Shown here in pieces: positions 37,635 through 45,831 of a stretch of 64,000 bases of DNA. The notes below the pieces were generated by a model, which searched no databases, was not told where the DNA came from, and saw nothing but the letters and a program-made list of their open reading frames with translations. Numbering within the stretch: the stretch's first letter is position 1; each line of letters opens with the position of its first letter. The position numbers and the translations under genes were made by a program. The DNA is from Actinomycetota bacterium (GTDB lineage Bacteria > Actinomycetota > Actinomycetes > Propionibacteriales > Propionibacteriaceae): positions 1-64,000 of the forward strand of contig JAIUOS010000009.1 in assembly GCA_020161755.1 (NCBI GenBank). Direction: 5' to 3'.

Positions 37635-39560
37635 ATGCCTCTCGATCGTCGTTCGTTCCTCGTCGCGGCCGGCACCACCGCCGCTGCGGCCGGAGTCCTG
37701 CTGGCCGGCGACATCGCCGTCGCGAGCCCGCTCAAGGTCCGCGCCGGCAAGCTCACCGTTGCCGCCGGCGAGACCTGGGAGGTCAGCGAGACCACCCGCC
37801 TGGCCACCCTCGTCGTCGAGGACGGCGGCATCGTCACCGCCGCCAGCGGTCACTCCGTCACCCTGACCGTCGACGGCGTCGAGCTCGGGCAGAAGCTGTT
37901 GTCCACCGGCGGCGATGTCACGCGCATCCAGCCGGGCACCTACCGCGGCGATGTCGTGCTCACCGTCACCGACCAGAACCTCGTCGCCTGGCAGACGCTC
38001 ACGTTCCCGTTCCGGCAGGCCCTCTACGTCGACGCGACCGGCGTGGTCGCGGCCAAGTCGGTCGCCGCAGCGATCCACGGCGGACGGGTCACCGGCGCCG
38101 GAGCACGGAACCTCGACATCCGCTCGCGCGGCGAGGCGTTCAACGCGGTCTACGTCAAGGACGGCAGCTACCAGTTGCAGAACCCGTGGATCAGCCTGCG
38201 CACCAACGGCCGCAGCGACTTCGTCGGCTACGGCTGCGCCCTTACCGCCACCGGAGCCGGGGCCCGGCTCGTCGTGGACGGCGCCCGCATCGACAACAGC
38301 GGCGTCATGCGCACCGGCGTGGTCATCGACGGCGGTTCCACCATCGTGGTGAAGAACTCCCACATCGCCACCCACGACGGCGAACTCCCGTCCGACTACG
38401 TCTCGACCGTGGACCTCGTCGTGATGGAGGACGCGCCGTGGATGCTCGGCATCAAGGGCAACGCGCGCACCACCGTCCTGCTTGGCGAGAAGTCCACGGT
38501 GGGCTACGTCGCCAGCCGGCTCTCCGCCGAGAGCTGGGGTGTGCTGTCGACCGACACCGGCAGCGGCTGCCGGATGGGTGTCATCAACTGCGACGTGCAG
38601 GTACCCGTCGACGGCTACGGCGCCTACGCGATCGGCTCCGCGGTGGAGACGTTCCTCGGCACCCGCTTCCGCGTCGGCACGTACGCGGCGATCATCCGTG
38701 GCGGCACCGTCGTCTTCGGCGACTCCACCCGTGCGGCCGTCAAGGCGCTCGACACCTCTCTGGGGCTTGGCCTCACCGGACCCGAGCGCCGGGCACTGGA
38801 CGAACGGCACTGCGTCGTCGAGTCCGACCGGTTCGGCATCCTGTGGCACGGCGAGGGCGACGTCACCATCGCCGGACGGACGCGGTTCCACACCACGGAG
38901 GCCGCTTTCCTCGACAAGGGCCAGCGGGTCGGCATCACCATCGACGGCTCGCAGGGCGCGAAGGTGAGCGCCGCGAACGGCGTGCTGGTGCAGGTGATGG
39001 ACGACGACGATCCGGGCCCCGTCCTGGTTGACGGGAACCTCGTCAACGCCGGCGTCTACACCGACCCGACCGGCGACCCCGAGAAGGTCGACAGCTGGGA
39101 CCTCACCACGGTGCAGGCCGCCGATGCCGTCGCGTCGTTCACCGACGTCACGCTCGCGGGCGACTGCTACAACGGCTTCCGCGGCGGGGCGGTCTCGGGA
39201 CCGTTCGCGGTGGCCGCCAAGAACATGTCGGTCTCACTCAAGCGGGCGAAGCTGGCCGGGGCGATCACGTCCACCACGGCCAGGCACACGAAGGCCACCA
39301 TCACCGCCGCCGACTACCGACTGCTCGGCGTGGTCACGAACACCCCGTCCGCCGCGGTCAACAACGGCACCATCGTGACTCTGGCCGACCATTCGACGTG
39401 GACGGTCACCGGCACCTGCCACCTGACCAGCCTCACCTTCGACGCGACCTCGAGGATCAGGGCAGCGGCGGGTTCGCTGACGATGACCGTCGACGGAGCC
39501 ACCGTGGCCGCGGTTGCGGGCACCACCTACACCGGCGCGATCGTCCTGACGATCGGCTGA
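37635..39560 (+). CDS. Tat-exported protein with beta-helix-like repeats, unknown function
   Basis: A 641-residue protein starting MPLDRRSFLVAAGTTAAAAG, a twin-arginine signal with a hydrophobic core and a cleavage site near residue 30. The rest is rich in V, T, G and D with regularly spaced short strands (for example TTRLATLVVEDGGIVTAASG), as in right-handed beta-helix proteins such as polysaccharide lyases or adhesins. No catalytic motif was recognised. AAAGGAG ribosome site. It lies downstream of the sugar operon but has its own promoter space (109 bases). An extracellular carbohydrate-related role is plausible, not shown. Confidence 0.65.
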   Translation: MPLDRRSFLVAAGTTAAAAGVLLAGDIAVASPLKVRAGKLTVAAGETWEVSETTRLATLVVEDGGIVTAASGHSVTLTVDGVELGQKLLSTGGDVTRIQPGTYRGDVVLTVTDQNLVAWQTLTFPFRQALYVDATGVVAAKSVAAAIHGGRVTGAGARNLDIRSRGEAFNAVYVKDGSYQLQNPWISLRTNGRSDFVGYGCALTATGAGARLVVDGARIDNSGVMRTGVVIDGGSTIVVKNSHIATHDGELPSDYVSTVDLVVMEDAPWMLGIKGNARTTVLLGEKSTVGYVASRLSAESWGVLSTDTGSGCRMGVINCDVQVPVDGYGAYAIGSAVETFLGTRFRVGTYAAIIRGGTVVFGDSTRAAVKALDTSLGLGLTGPERRALDERHCVVESDRFGILWHGEGDVTIAGRTRFHTTEAAFLDKGQRVGITIDGSQGAKVSAANGVLVQVMDDDDPGPVLVDGNLVNAGVYTDPTGDPEKVDSWDLTTVQAADAVASFTDVTLAGDCYNGFRGGAVSGPFAVAAKNMSVSLKRAKLAGAITSTTARHTKATITAADYRLLGVVTNTPSAAVNNGTIVTLADHSTWTVTGTCHLTSLTFDATSRIRAAAGSLTMTVDGATVAAVAGTTYTGAIVLTIG

Positions 39561-39802
39561 GCGGCGCACCGGCAGGTTGCGGGCAGGGGTGTTGCCGGCG
39601 TTGGTTTCGATCGAGGTCTGCACCTGTGTCACGGAGCTCCCCGACCGACTTGTCCGCCGGCACCCCATTGCACCAGCGACTGAATTGGAGGCTCCTGGTT
39701 GGGGCACCGGCGTACAGTCCCCGCGGGGACTACTCGGGTATTCCGCGAGGAAGGCCGCATTCGCTAGAATCTGCGCGTTCAGCCTTGAGAAGGGCGTACA
39801 CG

Positions 39803-40891
39803 ATGGCAGAGACAGGGAGCCGATTAGTCCGTTTCTGGAAGAGGCTGAGCGTCGCCAAGAAGGTGGTCGCCGTCTCGATCCCGCTCGTGCTCGCCGCCTT
39901 GGGAACCTGGGTTGCCGTGCTCGCCGTCCCTGCGGCGAGAATCACTTACGACAATGGCCACGACTTCATTCTGCGCTATCTCGACACCGCCCCCACGGAC
40001 CCTAGGCGGGCCTACGACACGATGACCACGACACAATTCCGGGACCACACCAAATACAGCGACTACAAGAAGCTGTGGGGATCCGTCCAGGGCGTCAAGG
40101 ACGTTTCCGTCAATTTCGACGCACAGCAGCCCAACGTATTCCGCACCTCGTGGGTGTTCATCGATGGCGACGGCCGCCCCGCCAACTACACCACCCACGT
40201 CGCCCTCAACCTCGTGTGTGCGAGCGACGTGGCCAAGTTCACTTTCGGCCTGTGCCCCGTCGGTGCTGTGCGAATCGACTCCAGCGTGAACGAGACGGCG
40301 GACGCCCCCAAGCCGACCCACGCACCGGCGCCCGATGCGGCCTCCGACCTCGCCAACGTCGGCACGGCGCCAAAGGGCTTCAGGTTGCCCAAGGGCCTCA
40401 CGGAGGTCGACAAGCTCGCACTCGTGCGGCCCTGTTCGACGGAGATGGAGCCAGGGCTTGCGACTCTGAAGGGCCGGCGCTGGAGCCGCGTCGCCGAGGA
40501 CAGCGGCGAGGAGCACCTCACCCAGGTGGGCGCCTTCCGGTTCGTCAACACGGAGGCCGCGGTTGCCTTCATGGATGAGGTGCGCAACATCGCCCAGAAC
40601 TGCGATTTCCCGACGGCATCCGAAGGTGGTGAGATCCGGGCGGGTCATCCGATGTTCCCGGCGGGCGACTGGGAGGAGGCGGTGGGGGCCACCTCGGAGA
40701 GCCAGGTGGCGGACGGAGCCCCACCCGAAGACGGATCGTGGGGAGCACTCTTCCTCGCCGCTCGGAACAAGAACTTCGTCGCGATCTCGTGGTCGACCGG
40801 ACTCGGCTATCGGATGGCGACCGACGAGCAGGAGGATCCGCTCTACGACGAGGCCGTGGACGCGATCAGCTACGTGCTTGACCAGGCATGA
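39803..40891 (+). CDS. Membrane-anchored extracytoplasmic protein, unknown function
   Basis: A 362-residue protein with a cytoplasmic N-terminus, one transmembrane segment (about residues 20-43) and a large outer domain. The C-terminal half has a two-layer feel (GAFRFVNTEAAVAFMDEVRN, then NFVAISWSTGLGYRM) and four conserved-looking cysteines (LVCASD, FGLCPV, RPCSTE, NCDFP), somewhat like PknH-type extracellular sensor domains. That likeness is weak. GC content is lower than in the neighbours. Its 3' end overlaps the convergent kinase gene by 26 bases. The 240 bases upstream hold no gene that I can support. Confidence 0.6.
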   Translation: MAETGSRLVRFWKRLSVAKKVVAVSIPLVLAALGTWVAVLAVPAARITYDNGHDFILRYLDTAPTDPRRAYDTMTTTQFRDHTKYSDYKKLWGSVQGVKDVSVNFDAQQPNVFRTSWVFIDGDGRPANYTTHVALNLVCASDVAKFTFGLCPVGAVRIDSSVNETADAPKPTHAPAPDAASDLANVGTAPKGFRLPKGLTEVDKLALVRPCSTEMEPGLATLKGRRWSRVAEDSGEEHLTQVGAFRFVNTEAAVAFMDEVRNIAQNCDFPTASEGGEIRAGHPMFPAGDWEEAVGATSESQVADGAPPEDGSWGALFLAARNKNFVAISWSTGLGYRMATDEQEDPLYDEAVDAISYVLDQA

Positions 40892-41426
40892 CCCGCTCGA
40901 CGGCGGCGTAGGTGGCCTCCACCGCACCCGGAGCGCTGTCGACGACCAGCGCGTCGGGGCGGGCCTCGACCACCTCCTGGAGGCGGTCGTACAGCTCGGC
41001 CAGGAACGTGGCCCCGCCGAGCCGGGCGACGAGGGCGCGGTTGTGTGCGTCCCAGTCGCTGTCCACGACGCGCCGTCGGAAGCGATCCAGCGATTCATGC
41101 TTGTCGGCGAGCAGGACGACCTCGACGAACGTCGCGCCGTTGTCCGCCGCGACCTTCTCGAACTTCTCCAGCTCGCTCACCTTGGCGAGCAGCTGCGGCA
41201 TCACCACGTCCCGGCCACCGGCGAGATGGGTGGCGGCCATCGCCAGACCGAGCGGACGGACGATGTCGTGCATGCGTCCGTCTTCGTCGCGCCAGCCGCC
41301 GACCAGGCCGTGCAGGGCGTCCATGTCGAGGTTCAGCGTGCCCGGGTGGCGATCGGCCCACAGCGCAGCCAGGGTCGACTTGCCGATGCCCGGCGGCCCG
41401 TTGAGGTGGATCAGCCTCGGACTCAT
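40866..41426 (-). CDS. P-loop small-molecule kinase (AAA_33/CPT-like)
   Basis: A 186-residue P-loop protein. Walker [10 protein letters not shown] is at residues 10-18 and an acidic [15 protein letters not shown] follows. A lid-like region with RRRV and DWDAHNR lies near residue 115. The size and layout fit AAA_33 kinases, a group that includes chloramphenicol phosphotransferases and gluconate-kinase-like enzymes. It is the last gene of a TetR/MFS efflux operon (ATGA overlap with tetR), so a drug- or metabolite-modifying kinase is plausible. The substrate is unknown. Confidence 0.72.
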   Translation of the reverse strand: MSPRLIHLNGPPGIGKSTLAALWADRHPGTLNLDMDALHGLVGGWRDEDGRMHDIVRPLGLAMAATHLAGGRDVVMPQLLAKVSELEKFEKVAADNGATFVEVVLLADKHESLDRFRRRVVDSDWDAHNRALVARLGGATFLAELYDRLQEVVEARPDALVVDSAPGAVEATYAAVERVMPGQARS

Positions 41427-42025
41427 GACGCCAGGTCCGGCTCGGCCTCGGCGATCAGGTCGCGCATCCGGCGGACGCCGACCAGGATCCGCTCGCGGAT
41501 CGTCCCGGAATCCTCGGACTCGGGGCGCGCCATGGCGGCGGTGACCGCCGAGATCAGGATCCCGAACGCCATCCGCGCGGTCTGCGGGTCGCCGGCGCGC
41601 TCGTTGATCAGCGTGAAGAACGGCTTCAGGCGTGCGATGGTCGACGTCCAGAAGTCCATCGACAGGTCGGGCTGGGCGTGCAGCAACGCCTTGATGCGTG
41701 GGAAGTCGGCCGGCAGGGCGACCGTCCGGCTGACCAGCTCGCAGGCGTCCCCGATCAGACTGCCCTTCGCCGTGAGGAACCACTCCCGCTGCTCGTCGGG
41801 GATCTCGGCGACCAGCAGGTCGAAGGCCGCCGCGATCTTCGTCGGGTAGTAGTTGAAGAACGTCCGCGGGGACACCCCCACCTCGGCGCAGATCTCCTCG
41901 ACGGTCACCGCGTGCTGGCCCCGCTCGGAGACCAGGCGGAGGGCGACCTCATGGATCGCCATCCGCGTGGCCGTCTTCTTGCGCTCCCGCAGGCCGCAGG
42001 CCTGGGCGTCCGTCTCGGCGGTCAT
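41423..42025 (-). CDS. TetR-family regulator of the MFS exporter
   Basis: A 200-residue TetR regulator. The N-terminal HTH reads [20 protein letters not shown] then [20 protein letters not shown]. The C-terminal ligand domain is unclassified. It overlaps both neighbours by four bases (MFS upstream, kinase downstream), so all three are made together. A 14-base palindrome upstream of the MFS gene is its likely operator, giving autoregulation. Confidence 0.9.
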   Translation of the reverse strand: MTAETDAQACGLRERKKTATRMAIHEVALRLVSERGQHAVTVEEICAEVGVSPRTFFNYYPTKIAAAFDLLVAEIPDEQREWFLTAKGSLIGDACELVSRTVALPADFPRIKALLHAQPDLSMDFWTSTIARLKPFFTLINERAGDPQTARMAFGILISAVTAAMARPESEDSGTIRERILVGVRRMRDLIAEAEPDLAS

Positions 42026-44544
42026 CCGAGGGCCTCCAGCGCGGCGCTGTCGGACTTCTCCTGCAGCGCCGCGCGGGTGCGCAGCGGCGGCACCTTGTAG
42101 AACAGCGTGATCACGAACGCCGCGAGCATGACCCCGAGCGCCACCCAGTAGATCGTCACCACCGAGTCGTTGAAGCCCACCATGAACGGCTTGGTCAGCC
42201 GCGGGTCGGCCCCGGTGAGGAACGAAGTGTCGCTGGTGCTGCTGTCGGTGTCGACCTTGGTGTCGCCGGTGTCGCCGGTCTTGATGGCGGTCACGAAGGT
42301 CGGCGCGAGGGTGTCGACCATCGACCAGCGCTGCACCGGGTCGGACCAGTCGACCGCCAGCCTGCCGTCCTTCACGCTCAGGTTGCGCTCGAACGCGACC
42401 TGCTGCAGCGCCTTGGCGTAGGCCTTCGGCAGCGCCCTCTTCACGGCCTTGTTGATGATCTTCTGGGTCTTGGACAGCTGCTTCGCACCCTTGGCCGCGG
42501 CGGTCGCCCCGGTGGGGATCGCGCTGCCCTTCGTGGCCGCGGTGGTGGCACCGTCGGCGAGCTTGTGCGCGCCGGACGCCACCTGGGACAGCCCGGTCGC
42601 CAGACCCGGCTTGCCCTGGGCGCCGTTGAGGTAGCCGCTGGTGGTGTAGACGCTGGTGCCCAGGTCCTTCATGGCCGCGCTGACCGCCGAGGAGTCGTCG
42701 GCGAGCTTGCCGCAGGCCGAACTGGTGCTGTCGGCCGCGCAGTCCTTCTGGTCGGCGCCCATCGCGGCGAGCGCCGCGCTGAGGGCGTTGAAGTCGGACG
42801 TGGCCGTCCTGGCGTTCTTCGCCGCCGTCTTCTCCGCCGCGCTGAGCTGGCTGAGACCGTTCGCGAGCTGCTGGGCGCCGGAGCCGATCTGCCCGACGCC
42901 GTCCACGAAGGCTCCGGTGCCGGTGGCGAGCTTGTCCAGTCCGTCCCCGAGCTTGCCGTTGGCCTGTGCGACCTTCTTCGACACGGCAGCGGTGACCTTG
43001 GCCTTCACCGCGCTCCTGACCGCCTTTTTCACCTCATGGGTGGCGTCGGCGAGGTTGTCGTCGACGTTGTCCTTGATCTTGTCGGTGATCGGCGTCCACA
43101 TCTTGTCCATGATGCCGGCGTTGGCCGGGTCGTTGGCGACGGCCGGGTTGAGGGCCGCGTCCAGGGCGTTCCAGGTGGTGCGCTCGTCGGCCATCGACGT
43201 CTGGATGTTGGTGGGCAGGACGCTGAACAGCAGCGACAGCATGATCGCGGTGCCGAGCGTGCCACCGATCTGGCGGAAGAACGTCGCCGAGCTCGTGGCG
43301 ACACCGATCTGCTGGGCGTCCACCGACGCCTGCACGGCCATCACCAGGGTCTGCATCAGCTGGCCGAGGCCCAGGCCGATCACGAACATCGCGACGCCCA
43401 GGTACCAGTACGGCTTGTCGAGCGTCATGAACGCCAGGATCAGGAAGCCGAGCGCGGTGGTGGCGGTGCCGGTCTTCGGGAACGCCGCGTACTTGCCGGT
43501 GCGCGCCACGATCTGGCCGGTACCGATGGACGCGGTCATGATGCCAGCCATCATCGGCAGCGTTGCGAAGCCGGACGCGGTCGGGCTCATGCCCATCACG
43601 ATCTGCAGGTACAGCGGCAGGGTGAGCATCGCGCCGAACATGCCGAAGCCCACCAGGATGCTGAGGACGGTGTTCACCGAGAACGAGGTGTTGGAGAACA
43701 GGCTGAGCGGGATGATCGCGCTCGGCCCCATCGCGCGCTCGACCAGGATGAACCCGGCCAGTGCCGCCGCACCGATCAGGTAGCAGGTGACCGATTGCCA
43801 GGACGTCCAGCCCCAGTCGCGTCCCTGCTCGGCCACCAGCAGCAGCGGAGCGAGGGTGGCGACGACGAGTCCGGCGCCCCACCAGTCGATCTTCGGCTGG
43901 GCGTGCGGGGTGTGCGGCAGGTGCAGGAACGCGATCACCATCAGCAGCGCGATGACACCGACCGGGACGTTGATCAGGAACACCCAGCGCCAGCCGGTGA
44001 TGAACAGGATCTTGTCGGCACCGGCGAACAGGCCGCCGACGAGCGGGCCGATGACGGAGGCGATGCCGAACGTGGCCAGGAAGAAGCCCTGGTACTTGGC
44101 TCGCTCACGCGGGGCGAGCATGTCGCCCATGATCGCCAGCGGCAGCGACATCAGGCCGCCGGCGCCGAGGCCCTGGAAGGCGCGGAAGCCGGCCAGCATG
44201 ATCATCGAGGTGGAGAAGCTCGACAGGAACGAGCCGGTGATGAAGATACTGATGCTCAGGATGAACAGCGGACGACGTCCGAAGATGTCGGAGAGCTTGC
44301 CGTACAGCGGCGTGGTGACGGTGGCGGCGATCAGGTAGGCGGTGGTGACCCACGCCTGCTGGTCGAGGCCCTGGAGCTCGTCGCCGATCGTCCGGATGGC
44401 GGTGCCGACGATGGTCTGGTCCAGGGCGCTCAGGAACATGCCAGCCATCAGGCCGTACATCACGAACATGATCTGCCGATGGGACATGATCGGCTTCGGT
44501 TCGAGCTCTATCGGAGCGGTGCGCTCAACGGTGGCGGTGGCCAC
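42022..44544 (-). CDS. DHA2-type MFS multidrug exporter with large extracytoplasmic insert
   Basis: An 840-residue drug/H+ antiporter of the 14-helix EmrB/QacA group. MFS motifs: [17 protein letters not shown] (motif D1), [13 protein letters not shown] (motif A) and [11 protein letters not shown] (motif B). Unlike normal members (about 500 residues), roughly residues 450-785 form a hydrophilic segment between the last two membrane helices. It contains repeated GxxxLxxG-type units ([33 protein letters not shown]) like the outer domain of YhgE proteins. GTG start at 44544 with AGGAGGAC. First gene of the operon with tetR and the kinase. Confidence 0.9.
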   Translation of the reverse strand: MATATVERTAPIELEPKPIMSHRQIMFVMYGLMAGMFLSALDQTIVGTAIRTIGDELQGLDQQAWVTTAYLIAATVTTPLYGKLSDIFGRRPLFILSISIFITGSFLSSFSTSMIMLAGFRAFQGLGAGGLMSLPLAIMGDMLAPRERAKYQGFFLATFGIASVIGPLVGGLFAGADKILFITGWRWVFLINVPVGVIALLMVIAFLHLPHTPHAQPKIDWWGAGLVVATLAPLLLVAEQGRDWGWTSWQSVTCYLIGAAALAGFILVERAMGPSAIIPLSLFSNTSFSVNTVLSILVGFGMFGAMLTLPLYLQIVMGMSPTASGFATLPMMAGIMTASIGTGQIVARTGKYAAFPKTGTATTALGFLILAFMTLDKPYWYLGVAMFVIGLGLGQLMQTLVMAVQASVDAQQIGVATSSATFFRQIGGTLGTAIMLSLLFSVLPTNIQTSMADERTTWNALDAALNPAVANDPANAGIMDKMWTPITDKIKDNVDDNLADATHEVKKAVRSAVKAKVTAAVSKKVAQANGKLGDGLDKLATGTGAFVDGVGQIGSGAQQLANGLSQLSAAEKTAAKNARTATSDFNALSAALAAMGADQKDCAADSTSSACGKLADDSSAVSAAMKDLGTSVYTTSGYLNGAQGKPGLATGLSQVASGAHKLADGATTAATKGSAIPTGATAAAKGAKQLSKTQKIINKAVKRALPKAYAKALQQVAFERNLSVKDGRLAVDWSDPVQRWSMVDTLAPTFVTAIKTGDTGDTKVDTDSSTSDTSFLTGADPRLTKPFMVGFNDSVVTIYWVALGVMLAAFVITLFYKVPPLRTRAALQEKSDSAALEALG

Positions 44545-44574
44545 AAGTCCTCCTACATGCGAAAAGCGCTGCTT

Positions 44575-44625
44575 TCTTGCAGCAGCGCATCTCTACAGTA
44601 ACGCAAACTTGCAGCGCTGCAAACA
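44575..44625 (-). promoter_or_regulatory. Promoter and palindromic operator of the MFS-tetR operon
   Basis: A perfect palindrome TTGCAGCGCTGCAA (44609-44622). On the minus strand TTGCAG, 16 bases, TACTGT forms a promoter-like pair, with the -35 inside the palindrome, so repressor binding would block it. A second TGCAGCAGCGCA-like site lies at 44578-44588, nearer the gene. Confidence 0.6.
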
Positions 44626-44656
44626 TCTGGGGATGCGCATCAGTGCTGATCCCCCA

Positions 44657-44730
44657 CCCCCACCCTCCGAGTTGTCAGAATCTCAGATCGCTGGGGCGAT
44701 CTGAGATTCTGACAACTCGGAGGGTGGGGG
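44657..44730 (-). repeat. Very long perfect hairpin, terminator of the SHOCT gene
   Basis: Two 35-base arms (starting CCCCCACCCTCCGAGTTG) are perfectly complementary around a TGGG loop. It lies 14 bases after the stop of the gene at 44745. The stem is much longer than needed for termination. Confidence 0.85.
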
Positions 44731-44744
44731 GACGGGGGTGGGGG

Positions 44745-45125
44745 TCAGCCGAGGGCCTTGGCCTTCAGTTGCTGGTACTCGTCCTCGGTGATGCCACCGG
44801 TGTCGAGCAGGGACTTGGCCCGGACGATCTGGTCGGTGGGGTCGCTGGCGCCGTACACCGTCCGGTCGAAGTCGGCGGTGGCGCCGCGGGAGGAGGTCAC
44901 GCCGCGACGGGCCGAGCGCTGCTGCATCTTCGGGCCGCGCACGAGGATGTAGACCAGCGCGGTCACCGGCGGGACGATGAACAGCGCCACCACCCAGCCG
45001 GCGCGGGCCCAGCCGGTGAGCTCGTCGTCACGGAAGATGTCGATGATCACCTGGAAGAGGACCATCAGGTAGCTGACGAAGATGAAGCCCCACAGCATCA
45101 ACCAGAAGAAATCCCAGAAGGACAT
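44745..45125 (-). CDS. SHOCT-domain membrane protein
   Basis: A 126-residue small membrane protein. Two transmembrane helices (about residues 6-30 and 42-62) with a PLDc_N-like RGPKMQQR junction are followed by a linker. A C-terminal SHOCT motif reads IVRAKSLLDTGGITEDEYQQLKAKAL. Such proteins are common in Actinobacteria and are thought to mediate oligomerisation; the function is unknown. It is transcribed alone. Confidence 0.85.
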   Translation of the reverse strand: MSFWDFFWLMLWGFIFVSYLMVLFQVIIDIFRDDELTGWARAGWVVALFIVPPVTALVYILVRGPKMQQRSARRGVTSSRGATADFDRTVYGASDPTDQIVRAKSLLDTGGITEDEYQQLKAKALG

Positions 45126-45239
45126 TGCCCTGCTCCGTTCGTGTCTCGCGCCACGGGGGTGGCGACACCCCTAGCCTGCCTCTCTTCAGGCCCCGCGCGC
45201 ACGGGACCCGCGAAGAAGTCTCGGGGACGCGCCGGACCC

Positions 45240-45821
45240 TCAGTGCTGGAGCGTCCCCAGCACGGCGGACGTGACCTGCTCGTAGCTGCGCTCGGGGTGG
45301 AACACCAGCCACTCCAGCCCGGCCATCAGGGTGGCGCCGACGATCGAGGCGGCCTGCACCCCGGCGACCACCGGGTCGGCGCCGCCGGCGATCAGGTCGT
45401 CGATCAGCGGCACCAGGGCCAGCTCGCGCCACTTCTCGATCGACTCCCGCCACGACCGCTCGGTACGGAACAGCTCGGTCACCATCACCCGGGCGGCGGA
45501 CGCGTTCTCCTGCACCAGCTTCAGCAGCACCCGCACCACCTCGTCGCGGAGGGCGACGCCGCTGCGTCCCTGCGTGGCCTCGCGCAGCGCGTCCGCCAGC
45601 AGCGCGCTGTTGCGGGCCATGATCTCCTCGACCAGCCCGGCCTTGGACTCGAAGTTGTAGTAGATCGAACCCTTGGCGATGCCGGCCGTCGCGGCGATGT
45701 CGTCGATCGAGGTGGACGTCACCCCGCGGGCGGCGAACAGCTCGGTGGCGGCGTCCATGATCGCCTCCCGGGTGCCGGCGCGCCGGGCGACCCGTCCGTC
45801 CGGCTTGCGGATCTCGACCAT
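45240..45821 (-). CDS. TetR-family regulator of the ABC/YhgE export unit
   Basis: A 193-residue TetR protein. HTH: GTREAIMDAATELFAARGVT, then IDDIAATAGIAKGSIYYNFE, close to many actinobacterial fatty-acid or drug sensors. I use the ATG at 45821, with GGGGG upstream; a GTG one codon earlier is possible. It starts 10 bases after the YhgE stop, in the same operon, and probably represses it through TGACTGGTCA sites at 49209-49218. Confidence 0.9.
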   Translation of the reverse strand: MVEIRKPDGRVARRAGTREAIMDAATELFAARGVTSTSIDDIAATAGIAKGSIYYNFESKAGLVEEIMARNSALLADALREATQGRSGVALRDEVVRVLLKLVQENASAARVMVTELFRTERSWRESIEKWRELALVPLIDDLIAGGADPVVAGVQAASIVGATLMAGLEWLVFHPERSYEQVTSAVLGTLQH

Positions 45822-45831
45822 CACCGTCCCC

